Assembly (NCBI GenBank): GCA_021234155.1
Contig: JAJEKV010000221.1
Coordinates: forward strand, 624,001 to 688,000
Source: Isoetes taiwanensis
Taxonomy: Eukaryota > Streptophyta > Lycopodiopsida > Isoetales > Isoetaceae
Reading direction: 5' to 3'
DNA length: 64,000 nucleotides
The notes under the pieces are model-generated. The model searched no databases, was not told where the DNA came from, and was given only the letters and a program-made list of their open reading frames with translations. The translations under genes were made by a program, and so were the position numbers. Shown piece after piece: positions 47,039 through 58,439 of the stretch (position 1 is the first letter of the stretch; every line of letters begins with the position of its first letter).

Positions 47039-47041
47039 TTA

Positions 47042-47830
47042 GTTAGATAATTGAAATGATCTCTCAAGGCTGATCCCAAACAGAGATCATCAAGAAAAAC
47101 TCTAAAAGCAGTAGGAGGCATATCCTTGAATATAGTATCCATTGCTCTTTGAAAAGTTGATGGAGCATTCATCAAACCAAAAGGCATTCTCTTCATGGCA
47201 AAAGTTACCCCATGGAGTGATGAAAAGCTGTTTTTGGTTGATCTTCTAACTAACGAAATTTGGTTGAATCACGAGAAGCCATCCAAAAAGAGTATGTCTC
47301 CTTCCTAAAGAAGACATGTAAAACCTCTTCAAAAAGGCGGAGGGTAGCAGTCCTTATGATGGCCTTGTTCAAATCTCTATAATCAATACAAATTACGATA
47401 GTTTTGTTCTTTTTTTCAACATGCACAATGCATGATAACCATTCTGGATTTGAAATTTTGGTGATCACACTGCATCTTTCATTTTGAATAACTCCTCTCT
47501 AATTAAGTCTAGCAAGGCCACATTAATCCTTCTTAGTTTTTTGCATCACGGGGGTGACACCTTCCTTGATCTTTATTTCAAATTCACAAATGTTTTTATC
47601 AACACCAATCAGCTCATTATAATCCCATGCAAAAACATCTTTCCATTCTTTGAAGAAATCTATTACCATGCATTCATTCTTTTCCTCAAACATATCACCA
47701 ACATAAAGAGTTCTTTCTTGACCATTCTTTTCTATCTTGATTTCTCTAACTTTTTTTTCACTACTAGCATTGATTACCAATATAGGATGTAGCTGTTTGA
47801 GTTCTTCTTCCTCAATTCTTCCTCCTTGAT
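47042..47830 (-). pseudogene. Reverse transcriptase of element 2, N-terminal and palm part
   Basis: Reading leftward: a linker (EWKDVFAWDYNELIGVDKNI), then frames containing ISNPEWLSCIVHVEKK, VICIDYRDLNKA, EEVLHVFFRKETYSF and MPFGLMNAPSTFQ, and the palm near the catalytic FRVFLDDLCLGS. Several indels break it (near 47525, 47470, 47330 and 47230). The Harbinger element cuts it directly after DHFNYL. Confidence 0.8.
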
Positions 47831-47834
47831 AGCA

Positions 47835-48225
47835 CCTTACGCCAAATGTTGAGCAAAACACTCTTACACAAGGTATCGGCCTCTTCATTGAACTTTCTTG
47901 TGACATGAAGTAACTCGGGATGCAAATGTTGATAGTTCCTCTAGTGCTTGATCCTAAGCATAATCATCTCTTCATTTTTGGTTTGATATTCTCCCAAGAT
48001 CGCTTTTTGCATACAAGTTGAGAGTCTCCAAATACAATGATGTCGGTAACACCTAAATGCTTAGCCTCTTGTAGTCCTGCTATCAAAGCTTTATATTCAG
48101 CCATGTTAGAAGTAGCATTTTGATGAATTACGCCAACTTTTGCCATTAGTTTGCTTGACCTATCCTTAAGAATGGGCGAAGAAGCTATACTCAATTTTTT
48201 TAGAGACACCACCATCAAACCATAA
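47835..48225 (-). pseudogene. Archaeal-type RNase H (aRNH) domain of element 2
   Basis: Removes RNA from RNA-DNA hybrids. The domain starts YLWFDGGVSKK (first Asp) and continues in a second frame ATSNMAEYKALIAGLQEAK (Glu) and VFGDSQLVCK (Asp). A third frame reads ILGEYQTKNEEM and then HVTRKFNEEADTLCK (last Asp), so all four catalytic acids D-E-D-D are present. Frame changes lie near 48185 and at 48000-48005, the latter where CAG appears reduced to CG. The archaeal-type signature (N-AEY-ALIAGL) separates it from the RT-linked RNase H at about 40.9-41.1 kb. It lies between protease and RT, not after RNase H. Confidence 0.8.
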
Positions 48226-48412
48226 ATAAGCAAAGTTTATTTCCTTATGTACATTGCATACCTTAATTGGATTTGTGTCTACCTCCATATTGGTCATGGT
48301 AACTTCATATACCCGGGTTGATTGGATATCAACACATCCTCTTCAATGAAGTTAAAAGAATCAAACTCCCCAAGCTTGTTGTAGATAACAAGCTGTTTTT
48401 TCCTTCCATCGG

Positions 48413-48720
48413 TTATGGTACATTCCCCTTTTGACCAAGCAGGTCGGCATCTCTTGTTGATGACCATCTCCTTCCTAGAAGTAAATCATAAATGTGCGCC
48501 TTTTCATCCATTCCTTCAAATGCAACCACAACAAAATTAGCGACCACAACAATTCCTTCAATATCTATTGGTACTTTACTTACAATCCCTATGGGATTAA
48601 TTCTTGAGTTAGAGAAAGATTTGATTACCATAGGAGCTTTCTTGTCTACCTCTAAGCCACATTGTTTCATCACATGATGTGGCATAACATTTAGAGGTGA
48701 TCCCCATCCAACAATACCTT
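48413..48720 (-). pseudogene. Aspartic protease of element 2
   Basis: Processes the Gag-Pol polyprotein. The active-site region reads LLDG and then, after a frame change in a G run at about 48703-48706, SPLNVMPHHVMKQCGLEVDK. It continues KVPIDIEGIVVVANFVVVAF and the closing ILLGRRW-like motif (YDLLLGRRW). About 190 bases to its left the archaeal-type RNase H begins, with only a linker (GRKKQLVIYNKLGEFDSFNF) between. Confidence 0.75.
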
Positions 48721-49261
48721 AGACAAAGCTCTTATCCCAATGTTGGTTGCTGCGTGAAAACACCGGGATCATGTTCATCTTGTACTAGCATTTGCTCCTC
48801 AATGTGATTTGTAAAGCGCAATTTGCTCCTCTTGTGTGAGACAAACCTGTTCATCTTGAGTCAAGTTAAGCATCTTCTTTCTATAAGTGGGTGCAATCCT
48901 TAACAATGTAAGCAAATCTACACTAACTTTTGAATTTCTCATAAGTATTTCAAAATCATCACCATCCTTATCTTTTTTAGGAATTTTCGACAAGGCCGGG
49001 GGTACAAAGGCGCTTACCATCTTGTGCGGGTTGCTTGTTTTCACTTAGTTTACCTTTAGCAGCACTAGCTTCTATTTCTTCTTGAGATATCCCTTGTCTT
49101 TCATTCCCCTCATTATGCGACCATTATTTCTTCCGCTCTTCAAATTCTGCATAAATCGATGGGATAGCTAGTTTCGGACAAGTATTTGATAGTAGCGATG
49201 GGTTCAAGCGATTTTGGCTTTCTCTTGTCTTGCAAAATACTCTTTTACACTACATCTATCT
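48721..49261 (-). other. Gag-protease linker of element 2
   Basis: Contains a short frame at 48799-49044 (KMVSAFVPPALSKIPKKDKD, RIAPTYRKKMLNLTQDEQ) of the hydrophilic kind usual between nucleocapsid and protease. No further domain seen. Confidence 0.5.
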
Positions 49262-50312
49262 TCATAATGTCCTGTAGCTTTGCAAAAGGCACAAACAGGA
49301 CACTCTTTTCCATAATGGCCTCTCTTGTTGCACTTTAAGGCATATCCTGTACCAACAAACATCAGAAGAATGAGTTTCTCTCATATAATGTGCACAAGGG
49401 GGATAATTTTTTCTTTCAGGTCTAGATGCTTTCAATTCTTGAAGTTGCTTGGTGACCTCGGTAAAGCCTCGACAACTTTATCAATCTACGCCTTGGTAGT
49501 AGCAAAGAAGATCTTGTCGATTCTTCATTTGCTTTGGGTTTCTTCTTATCTTTTTGTACAGCATATACTGGTATAGCATCAGCACCCATATATTCTTGCT
49601 CAAAATCTGGGAGGAAAGGATCACTAGTGATGTGAATATCATCTGGTAAATAGGAAAGCACATCAGCAATCTCAATGGCCTTGTTAAAAGCTTTGTGGAT
49701 GGTTGCAAATCCCTCCTGTTTGTAAATCTTTAGCATCTTCCTGTGTACTCTTGGTCTACCAGTCAAACCCTTTATGAAAGATGCAACAAGGTGTAAGGTA
49801 TGGTTAGGTACTTGATTAGTTTGGCATTTTGTCAAGTACACATGAAATCTTTCCACATATTGGTGAACAGTCTCACCATTTCTAATATGAAAGGTTTGTA
49901 ATTCAAAAATGAGATCTTGAGGGTCATAAACCTTACCAAATCTAGATAAGAACCTTTTGACAATTTCATCCCATGTGTTGATACCATCACTTATCACATA
50001 TTCCAACCAAGCCCTTACTTCATCATTTTTGAAGCACTTCTTGAATTCAGCAAACTTAGTCCCTTTCTTGTGTCCATATTCTTGATAATATTCATCAAAG
50101 ATCTTAAGAAAGTTGTTAGCACTCATGCTAGAATCAAATGTAGGAACAGGAATGGGGACATTGAGTTCAAAGTATTGAGCAGGCATACTAGCATTGAGAT
50201 TTCTTGACTTATTAGGATGTCTGAGACACACCTTGAGGGGTAGCTTGTGTTTTACGTATTGTCTTGCACCTCGGCATGGTGGGATGTTTTGGCATTTCGA
50301 TCTAGGAGCCAT
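49262..50312 (-). pseudogene. Gag of element 2
   Basis: ATG 50312 (MAPRSKCQNIPPCRGARQYV) starts a long frame to 49422 with the retrotransposon Gag domain: NNFLKIFDEYYQEYG, FKNDEVRAWLEYV, ETVHQYVERFHVYLTKC and LVASFIKGLTGRPR. A frame change follows, then two zinc knuckles at about 49262-49340 (CNKRGHYGKEC and CAFCKATGHYEDRC). The start is chosen because it is the first ATG after the LTR side and is followed by the usual basic N-terminus. Confidence 0.85.
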
Positions 50313-50355
50313 AGTTCCCAAGAACCGGGTTGGATCTCGGTAGGAGCCTCCAAGA

Positions 50356-52729
50356 TGTTGAGGGTAATCTGGCAAAACCCTCAACTAGAATGGTTTAGGA
50401 CCTCTCCGGGTTGGGGCAGGCAACCACTCACGAACCTAAATTTTGCAAAAAACTTCTCACCACAAGCCTTTGTTAGTACAGCTTTCCCATTTCAAGAAAA
50501 ACTACGTACTCTCTTTTCAATACCAAGTGCAAATAAGCGGAGGTTTTATCTTGAAGAATGTATGAATGTGATCCCAACAAATAGTATTAAAATGTGCAAG
50601 ACCTTTTTTGAAGTCAGACTATTCTAGATACTTGAAAATTATATGCGACCTAGTCAAAAGCGGTCAATACCCTCGGCAGAGAGCGAGAAATTCTCGGATG
50701 TTTTGTGAAATATTCTTTTGATCGGGACAAGCGTGACTAATCAAATTGCTATTGTAGGCGGCGTGCAACACCTCTTTTGGATTTATTTAGAATGCTGGAT
50801 GAACAGGGAGTAATTTGCCACTGACAGACTGTGTTTTTTGATGACAGAGATATTTATCTAGATGTTTTTGCTTTTCCTGAGACAAAATAAAAGAGAATTA
50901 CTGGGATCTTGATAACAATAGATGGATTTGGACTTTTGTTAGAGGAGTTTGTAGCTAAAAAAGATAGGTTTTGACTCTTATCGGATAACTAGAACTTAGT
51001 TTTGACTAATGTTTATATTTTTACATTTTCTTTGGATGCGGGGACGACTATTCCTATGAAGCCTAAGCAGGATCTTACTAATATCCAATGGGATTAAAAC
51101 TAGAACAATATTTAGCGGATACGCATAAATTTCCTTGAAAAGAAAGTTGAGAAAAGAGAATTATACCAAAGTCGGATTTTCATTCACTTGACAATCATAA
51201 CGGGGAGTCTCACATAACTTCAAATGGCTCACAATTCATGAGCCAATAATATAGGGATCGGACGAGAATATTTGATCGCTTTTTTGCTCAATCGAGTAAA
51301 TTGATGCGACAAGGAAGGTCAAATCCACTAGCGTAAGATCGCAGACCGACATGTATTTCATTATCAACAATCTCCCAAATGCATAAAAGCCCTTGAAATT
51401 TCTGAATCGATTTGCCCCCCTTTTTGAAAATGCTTCGTTCTGTTTCAATTCTTGCAAAATCCAACAGTTACTCGTCGTTTTACACGGGCTTAGGGTTCTT
51501 GAGGTCACTTTCGGGTTAAATCGAGAGGATATAGTCATGATTAGGTAGTTTCGGTTTGCTAAAATCCGTTTCTTGGCACGCAAATTTTAGGGTTCTTGAT
51601 TTTTCTTGCGAAGAAATATCCCACAGGTGGGAATGAAAAAGTGGGCCAAGGTATAAATATAGATCCATTTCCCTGTTTATTGATTACGTGGTCTCCTCCC
51701 CCCCAAGCTCGGCTCGTGTTTCGACTTGGCATGCGGGGGGCGCCACTTGGCGAGGATGAGAGGGTAGATAGATGGGGGGTTAGATGTAGGTAGGTTTACC
51801 ATTTTTTTCAATGAGGCACGCGTTTCCCAAGGAAGCCATTTAGAAGGTCAATATAAACTCTTTTTTTCAAAATGTTTGTGCGGTGGCATGATTTCATGAG
51901 GGCTACGGGGTGGTATCATCAAATTTTTGAATGGAATACTTTGATTTTTTGGTGGAAAAAATAAATGAAGTGACTAGGCATGGGACTTGGTGAGGTGGCA
52001 AAAATGATGATGATGTGGCACTTAAGGGTTGGTAACCATCTTTTCCCCTAGTCAAAATGATTTTTTGGTGAGGTGGCATGAAGTATGGATGATGTGGATG
52101 ACACGTGTGATGTGAGATTATGAATGATGAAGTGGATGTTATGGAATGCTACTAGGGAGTTCACCTCTTGCATAGTTGGACAAATCTTGCTTTTTTTTTG
52201 TCCTTCTTTTGTAAGACCTAGTAGATATTTAGAACCTAGGTATTCTTGAAATGAATTCATGGGGCTCCCTAGTGCTTAACTTTGGTGAGTAGGTGGATGG
52301 AGCATGGAGTGCACCATAGTATGTAATGAGAGGAGATGGAGATGTGGGAAAAAAAAGGCTAGACATGGAATGGAGAAGATGATTCAAGACATAGAATGGA
52401 AGAGAATGGCTAGGCAATTCTTCAAGAACCTTAAGAATATCAAACTTCAATGCTCAAATGGTGAACAAGATATCATACCAAGTTGTGACCTTGCAATCTT
52501 CAATGGGGTATCGAATTTTAGTAACTTGCCTTGTGACCTCCCAGTTAGCCAAAATATTCCTTTTATGTTTCCCAAGTGAATGTCCTTCTTTGGTTCTTCA
52601 AGTCCTTGTGTCCTTTGTAGCTTTTCAAATGGTCTTCAAGTTGCAACTTCAAATACTCCTTGTGTGCTTATTGAACCATGTATTTGGAAATGCCAATGGC
52701 TCTTCTATGCTGCCATGAGTGGCAGCACA
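50356..52729 (-). repeat. 5' LTR of element 2
   Basis: On the minus strand begins TGTGCTGCCACTC and ends TTACCCTCAACA. Immediately downstream (minus) is TCTTGGAGGCTCCTACC; a primer tRNA could not be assigned. Compared with the other LTR it lacks short segments near 52115-52140 and 52310. Confidence 0.87.
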
Positions 52730-53061
52730 TTGTTCCAGTTTTAGCATATTATTACGGTGCAAGGCCCTGTCGTGCTCTAGATACCCAATAATTCTACTGA
52801 GATTCTCTTGTGATTCCCCTATATTCTTCAAGACTCTATGTACTAGATTTAGCATTCATGAAGATTCCCCTAGATTCTTTTAGAATTTTCTATTTTGATT
52901 GAGGTGCTTACCCATGAGCATTTAGAACCTTCCAAAACAATCTATTTTGGAACTGTGCAATATTTCTAAAACACTTTCTATTTTTAGACCGAGGTGCTTG
53001 CCCATGAGCATCTAGAACATTTTTTTTTCAAGATTTATATTGTACACCTTTATTTTGAAAC
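52730..53061. other. Continuation of the host repeat between elements 2 and 3
   Basis: Resumes the repeat field of 27.4-28.2 kb (GTTTTAGCATATTATTACGG, then GATTCC-type words). GAGGTGCTTACCCATGAGCA at about 52900 recurs at about 52990. No gene. Confidence 0.6.
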
Positions 53062-53570
53062 TGTTAGTCATGTTCCTCCTGGTACAAGACTATTCATGCA
53101 TACGACGGACCAAGTCAAGTCCAAGAATCCACAGTCAGGCACGGGTCAGTCGTCAAAGGCCCAGCAAAAGACCAAGCACCAGACCACGCAGTCAAAGCCC
53201 GCGTCTGCTACCAAGAGGGCGGCTCGGACAAATAATGACCGTCACCTGCGTCGTCGTCGGGGTGATTCGGGCACTTCAAGAGGCACCGCCAAGCATTCCA
53301 CCAGAATCGGGCCTCCTTCGAGGAGTCGGCACGAAATCGATCGAGTGTCTATATTGGGCCAAAGGCCATTGTACTATATATATGAGTAGAGCTAGCACAT
53401 GAGTTTTTAGATGAGTTTTGAGTCTTGTCTCATTTCAGTTCTCTCTCGATTGCGAGAGCTCATGTATCTTCATTGACATCAAGGAAGCTTATTATTGTGA
53501 TCTCATTGTTCTCTTTTGTTCTCTTTTCCCTTTTCCTTGTCTTTCTTGCAAATCCCGCGTGACATAGTCC
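53062..53570 (+). repeat. 5' LTR of element 3 (right border approximate)
   Basis: Its first 240 bases pair with 63769-64000. TACTATATATATGAG at 53370 is a likely TATA region. The right border is uncertain because I could not identify the primer binding site; a CA-ended stop near 53570 is a guess. Confidence 0.7.
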
Positions 53571-54303
53571 CGGATTCTCTGTTAGATCCAAGAGTCCTCA
53601 CGGAGGGTGTCTTGCGAGGAGTTCGAACCCGGACCCCAAACACTATCGCGCATTTACGAGGGTCTGATTTTTCCTTCCATCATGTCGGCTCGAGGTTTCC
53701 TCTGAAGAACTTCTTTGCCAAGCGGCGGCTCATTTGGGCGCCATCCAGCGAGGTCATTTTGGGATATGTATGACAATCGCTTATGACATTGAGGGAGGTC
53801 ATTATCCGCTCCACGCTCGGTCGGCACCTCCTACCCCTCGTGCTCATTTCGACCCGGGGTCTCCCCACATTGTGTCGTCATTGTTCACAACCGCAATCTC
53901 CACAACATACCCTGTTCACCCCGCCTCACTATTTCCGGACTCGGCGGCACCTATATCAACATCCCTTCGGTCACACCCCTCTTAGTCACAACCTTCTTCA
54001 CCTCTGGTGGGATGGGCTACCATCAAGTGTCTTTTGGCCCTACCCATGTTCACGACTTTTCGGTCTTCTCCATCTTTTCAGCATGCTCTTCTGTCTATCC
54101 GGACCAGCGATCTCAAGCCTCATGAGGATGGCTCCCAAGGCCCTTCCCCACTAGATCTTTGCTTTTGGTGGACCCCAAGTTTTTCGGTTCCACCTCCTTG
54201 CTCTCGATCTCGGGGCTGTACCACCTCTTTATGCTTACGCATATCCTCCGCCAAATCCCCTATCTATCGCCCGATTCAGCCTTCCTCGACCCTCTCATAA
54301 TTT
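53571..54303 (+). other. Leader of element 3
   Basis: C-rich noncoding stretch with short overlapping frames and no recognisable domain. GTTCGAACCCGGACCCC at about 53618 looks like a tRNA T-arm and may mark tRNA-related sequence. Confidence 0.4.
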
Positions 54304-57018
54304 GAAGTTGACTTATCCCACTTTTGGCAACACTAAAGGCAAACCTACGGATCAAAGTGCTTGGCACACATGGAGAATTTGAAGCCTTGGCCATTTTAAA
54401 TGGTCATGCAGCCACAACTCAAATTTCATATCTTTTCGACCCGCTTTCGAGGGCCCCTCATCGGTGCAATGGCCAAAAGAGTCACCGGAAACAAAGTTGG
54501 CGAGGAGGGAAATGGCGCCTTTACGTCTCATTATGGCACCCACGGACGATGATTAGTTACTCGTCAAGCAACTCAATGACCTTCAACAAGAGCCCACGAG
54601 TCGCCCCGGGATTTTTGCGGACCGTCTTCACATTCGTCGGTAAACTCCGGGGAGTTACCCCGCCGCCAAAGCCGGATCCTCGTCACGGTTTTGCGGGGCC
54701 TTCCTCCTGCCATTCGACTCATGACAGATTACCTGCGTCCCAAATCTTTGGAGCAGGCCATTGAATTGGTCAATCACTCGGTCAATGTTTCTTCTCGGGG
54801 TGTTGCTCTGCAGGAACTCCCTTTCATGCCCCCCGTCATGGTTCCTCAGAACTTTGTTCAACCTCAGCAAGCAAATCCACAACGCGCTCACATCTGGTGT
54901 ACTATTTGTAAATATCAAGGTCATCTGGCAAATGAATGCAACGCCTCCAATGGCCTTCCTCATTGTAAAAGATGCAATATGTGCAATCATGCCACAGAAG
55001 AATGCACGCGATCTCATCCTCCACCTTTTCGTAATAAAATGGTCTTTCAAGTCCAGACCACGCCTCAACAACAACAGTCATATCAGCCTCAGCAATATCA
55101 AGCTCAACAACCGCAGCAGTATCAACAACCGCAGCAGTATCAACAAACGCAGCCATCTCAGCAGTCACGAGGACAAGGCAACCGTCCTCCTTTTGATCCT
55201 TCCAAGGCTCAATGTTATCATTGTCATGAATGGGGTCACACCACCACGGCGTGTCCTCAACTGCCTCAAGTTCAAGCTCAACTTCCAGGTTCCAATCAAC
55301 CGGCTTCTGTCCGTCTCACGGCTTATCAACTCTGGGTGGCCAACGGGAAACAGGGCCCTCATCCTGTTTTGAGAAAGCCTCCTCGGCCGCCTCAACAACA
55401 GCGACCTCAGCAAGCTGCGTCTACTTCCAATCCTATGGATCAACAAGCTCAGGAGGAGATTTATCAGGCTCTCAACCCTCCTGTCCAACAGTCCAATTGG
55501 GTTGGTCTTGTCTCGTGTCACACACGGGCTTCATGCCCTTTGACCATTATTCCTCATGACACGCAACATGCTTTTGCTGTGGAAACTGTCCCTCATAACG
55601 ATGATAAAAAAGTTCACTTCGCACCTGATCTTGACAAACTTATGCCTCATGTCATGCCTAAAGTGAGACAAAGTATTCTGAAACTCATGCAGGCTGCGGA
55701 AGGTCGAACACTGGCAAATGTTCATGCCACCACGAGAGCTCAGCAGCGTCAGGCAGCACCATCATCATCTACCAGTGCACGCTCTAAGCCATATCCAAAT
55801 ATTGCTGTTGAGGTCGAGCTTCTCAAAGACGTTTCTGCTTCTTTACCACAGTCCCCAGCTCCATTGGACCCTGCGGACCCCTTTTCACATGTTCCCTTGG
55901 AACTTCAGGAAGAACTTGCCAAGATCAAGATTCCCTTGAGCCTGGCCACTATTTTGAAACTCTGTCCGGCTCTCAAAGATCAGTTACCTCTTCCCACGGT
56001 TCTGGTTGGAGCTGTTGCGACTTCAACACCCACGGTGCATGCCACGGTGGGCAATCAACATATCAATCATGTCCAAATTGATGGTGGTAGTGCTGTCAAT
56101 CTCATTACTGATAAACTCAGGAAGCAATTGGGCATCAAACAATTATACCGTGCCCCTTATGACATCAAATTGGCAAATGGCCATATCACGCGCCCTCAAG
56201 GCGTCACTCCTCTTCTCCACATAAGCATTGGTGATCTCAAATTCCCCTTGGAATTTGGTGTTTGGAAAGCAGGAGAAGATCCTGATGATTATGAAATGCT
56301 GGTTGGACGACCTTTTCTCCGCCAGGCTAAGAGTATTCATTACTGGGCCACGGACCAACTTGTTATCACTGATGGCCATCTCAATGCCACCATGGATCTG
56401 GAAACTGGCCAATTGATCTCTGTCGAGAATGTTGAACCTTCCATCTCAGACACTGACTCTGAAGAAGCCCAAAATATTTATCATGTTCAAGCTCCTCCAG
56501 CGGGTCTACCTCTCTCCTCTTACCCTGAGTATGCTGATCCCTGGGGTGACATGACGCTCGATCAGGACCAGGCCGTGGCGGCTCTCTTGGACCCTTACCT
56601 GGCTTCCTGCAATCGCATTCAACGTCTTGATCATTTTTCTGATCCACTTTCTTCTTCCGAGACAGTTGATGTACATGCCGTCATGAAGCAACCCTTGCTT
56701 GATGACGCTCAGCAGCCTCTTTTCTTCACGACGCAAAATGCTGCTCCTCCCGTCATGCTTCAGCCTCCTGCTCATCAGGTTCAGGACACGGAGGTTGTTC
56801 CTCACATTCAAACTCCAGAAGTGGAAATCGTGGACATTGGAAACAATCAACCAGTCCGCTTAGCTGCTAAACTTCCACCTACTTATAAAGCACGCGCTGT
56901 GACGCTGTTCAAGAAATTCAAACATATCTTTGCTTGGAGCTACAAAGACCTTCGAGGTATCAAAAAAGAATTGGGGGAACTCACCATTCCTACCAAACCT
57001 GATGCACGCCCAATCTAG
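54304..57018 (+). pseudogene. Gag and protease of element 3
   Basis: The N-terminal Gag is scattered over frames at 54304-54690 (LKLTYPTFGNTKGKPTDQ, FEALAILNGHAATTQISYLF). From 54691 to 57018 one 775-codon frame is open: Gag end (GLPPAIRLMTDYLRPKSL), a Cys/His finger CTICKYQGHLANEC, a Gln/Pro/Tyr-rich repeat, the knuckle CYHCHEWGHTTTACP, a Pro/Gln linker, protease (HVQIDGGSAVNLITDKL ... YEMLVGRPFLR) and the RT lead-in (FAWSYKDLRGIKKEL). The protease active site reads DGGS. It closes with TAG at 57016-57018. Confidence 0.85.
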
Positions 57019-58241
57019 CAACGACAGTACAGGCTCAACCCAAATTACCGCGGACGGCGTCAAGGCTGAAATTGACAAACTCTTGGTGGCGGCCTGATTT
57101 ATGAGGTCAAACATTCTGAATGGGTGAGCCCCATCGTCATTGCTCTCAAACATAATGGTAAGATCCGTGTTTGCGTGGATTACAGAAAACTCAATCAAGC
57201 CACAGAGCGTGATCATTTTCCGCTTCCCTTCACAGACCAGGTTCTTGAAGAAGTTGCTGGTCATGAGATGTACTCTTTCATGGATGGTTTTTCAGGGTAC
57301 AATCAAATTTCTATCAAGCAAGAAGATCAACTCAAAACTACCTTCACCACCCGGTAACTTTTGCCTACAAGGTGGTCCCTTTTGGCTTGTCAAACTCTCC
57401 TTCAACCTTTCAGCGCATCATGCTCTCTGTCTTTCAAGACTTTATGAAGGATAAACCTTTTCTTCAGATCTTCCAAGATGATTTTTCTGCCTACAGTTCC
57501 ATGGATGATCACTTGGACAAATTGGAGCTTGTCTTTCAAAAATGTGATGAATCTGGCATTAGTCTCAATCCTGAGAAGTGCACCTTCTGCGTCACCAGCG
57601 TGCGTTACATTGGGTCATGTGGTCAATTAAAGAAGGCATCACCACGGATCGCTAAAATCAGTTGTGTACTGAACGCTCAAGCCTCTAATATCAAAGAGAC
57701 ACGCTCTTTCCTGGGTAAGGTAAATTACTATTCCACCTTCATTCCTGGACTTGCAGCTATAGCTGACCCCATTCATAAACTCACGGGGGATGAATCCACT
57801 TGGGCTTGGACTTCCCAAGCTTTAAGTCGCCGAAGTTGAAACATTACTTACTCGAGCCCCGGTTCTTGTTCCTCCTCAATGGGACAAGCCCTTCCACGCT
57901 CATGTTGGCGTCTCGCTTTTGCCATTGGTGCTGTTCTCTCTCAGGCCTATGATGAAACCACGGATAAACCAATCCGCTATGCCAGCCAGAAACTCAATCC
58001 TGCTGAGCGCAACTATTCTGCCACGGAAAGGGAAGCCTTGGGCTTAGTCTTTTGTGTCCAACGTTTCCGACATTATTTGCTGGGAAGCCAGATCAAGTTC
58101 TTTGTTGATCATCAAGCTCTTCTTTATTTGATCAACAAAGCGACGCCCACGGGACGCATTGCCCGCTGGGTCCTTCTTACGCAAGAGTTCGCTCCCGCCG
58201 AAATTGTTCATAAAGGCAGACAAATCTCATGTGGTGCCTGA
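57019..58241 (+). pseudogene. Reverse transcriptase and RNase H of element 3
   Basis: RT motifs: SEWVSPIVIALKHNGKIRVC, VDYRKLNQATERDHFPLPF, MDGFSGYNQISI, VVPFGLSNSPSTFQ, and the active site QIFQDDFSAYSS. Connection: SLNPEKCTFCV, ETRSFLGKVNYYSTFIPGL. RNase H: FAIGAVLSQAYDETTDKPI, ERNYSATEREALGLVF, IKFFVDHQALLYL; the first catalytic Asp lies in a disturbed stretch near 57905. Stops or frame changes at 57018, 57355 and 57840 separate the pieces. Confidence 0.85.
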
Positions 58242-58439
58242 TTATCTTCACGCATCCACCGCGGATGATCCCTCCACGGTGTTTTCGGCGCCTTTCCCGG
58301 CGCTCAATTGTTCACGGTCGGTCACGCCCCATTGGTTTCACAACTTTCAGCAATATCTTCTCAGCGGTGCTCTTCCTCCCGCCGATCCGACGCCTCTCTC
58401 GGACAAGTTTCGCTCCCGCCGTCGGAGTTTCGGAGAAGT

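Larger units (their letters stand above)
36107..52729 (-). mobile_element. Element 2: large Ty3-type LTR retrotransposon with archaeal-type RNase H
   Basis: LTRs of about 2.4 kb (36107-38532 and 50356-52729) flank minus-strand Gag, protease, archaeal-type RNase H, RT, RNase H and integrase. No chromodomain is seen, and RNase H carries losses, as in Tat-like elements; the position of the extra RNase H is unusual. A 5.6-kb Harbinger transposon interrupts the RT. The sequence left of 36107 and right of 52729 continues the pre-insertion repeat (compare TCCTACGG at 27440 followed by GAGTTTTAGCATGTTCCTACG). No exact target duplication was found. Confidence 0.88.

Noticed and set aside
54902-55168. 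Alanine/valine-rich minus-strand frame
   Set aside because: It is the shadow of the CAG-rich Gln repeat in Gag of element 3.
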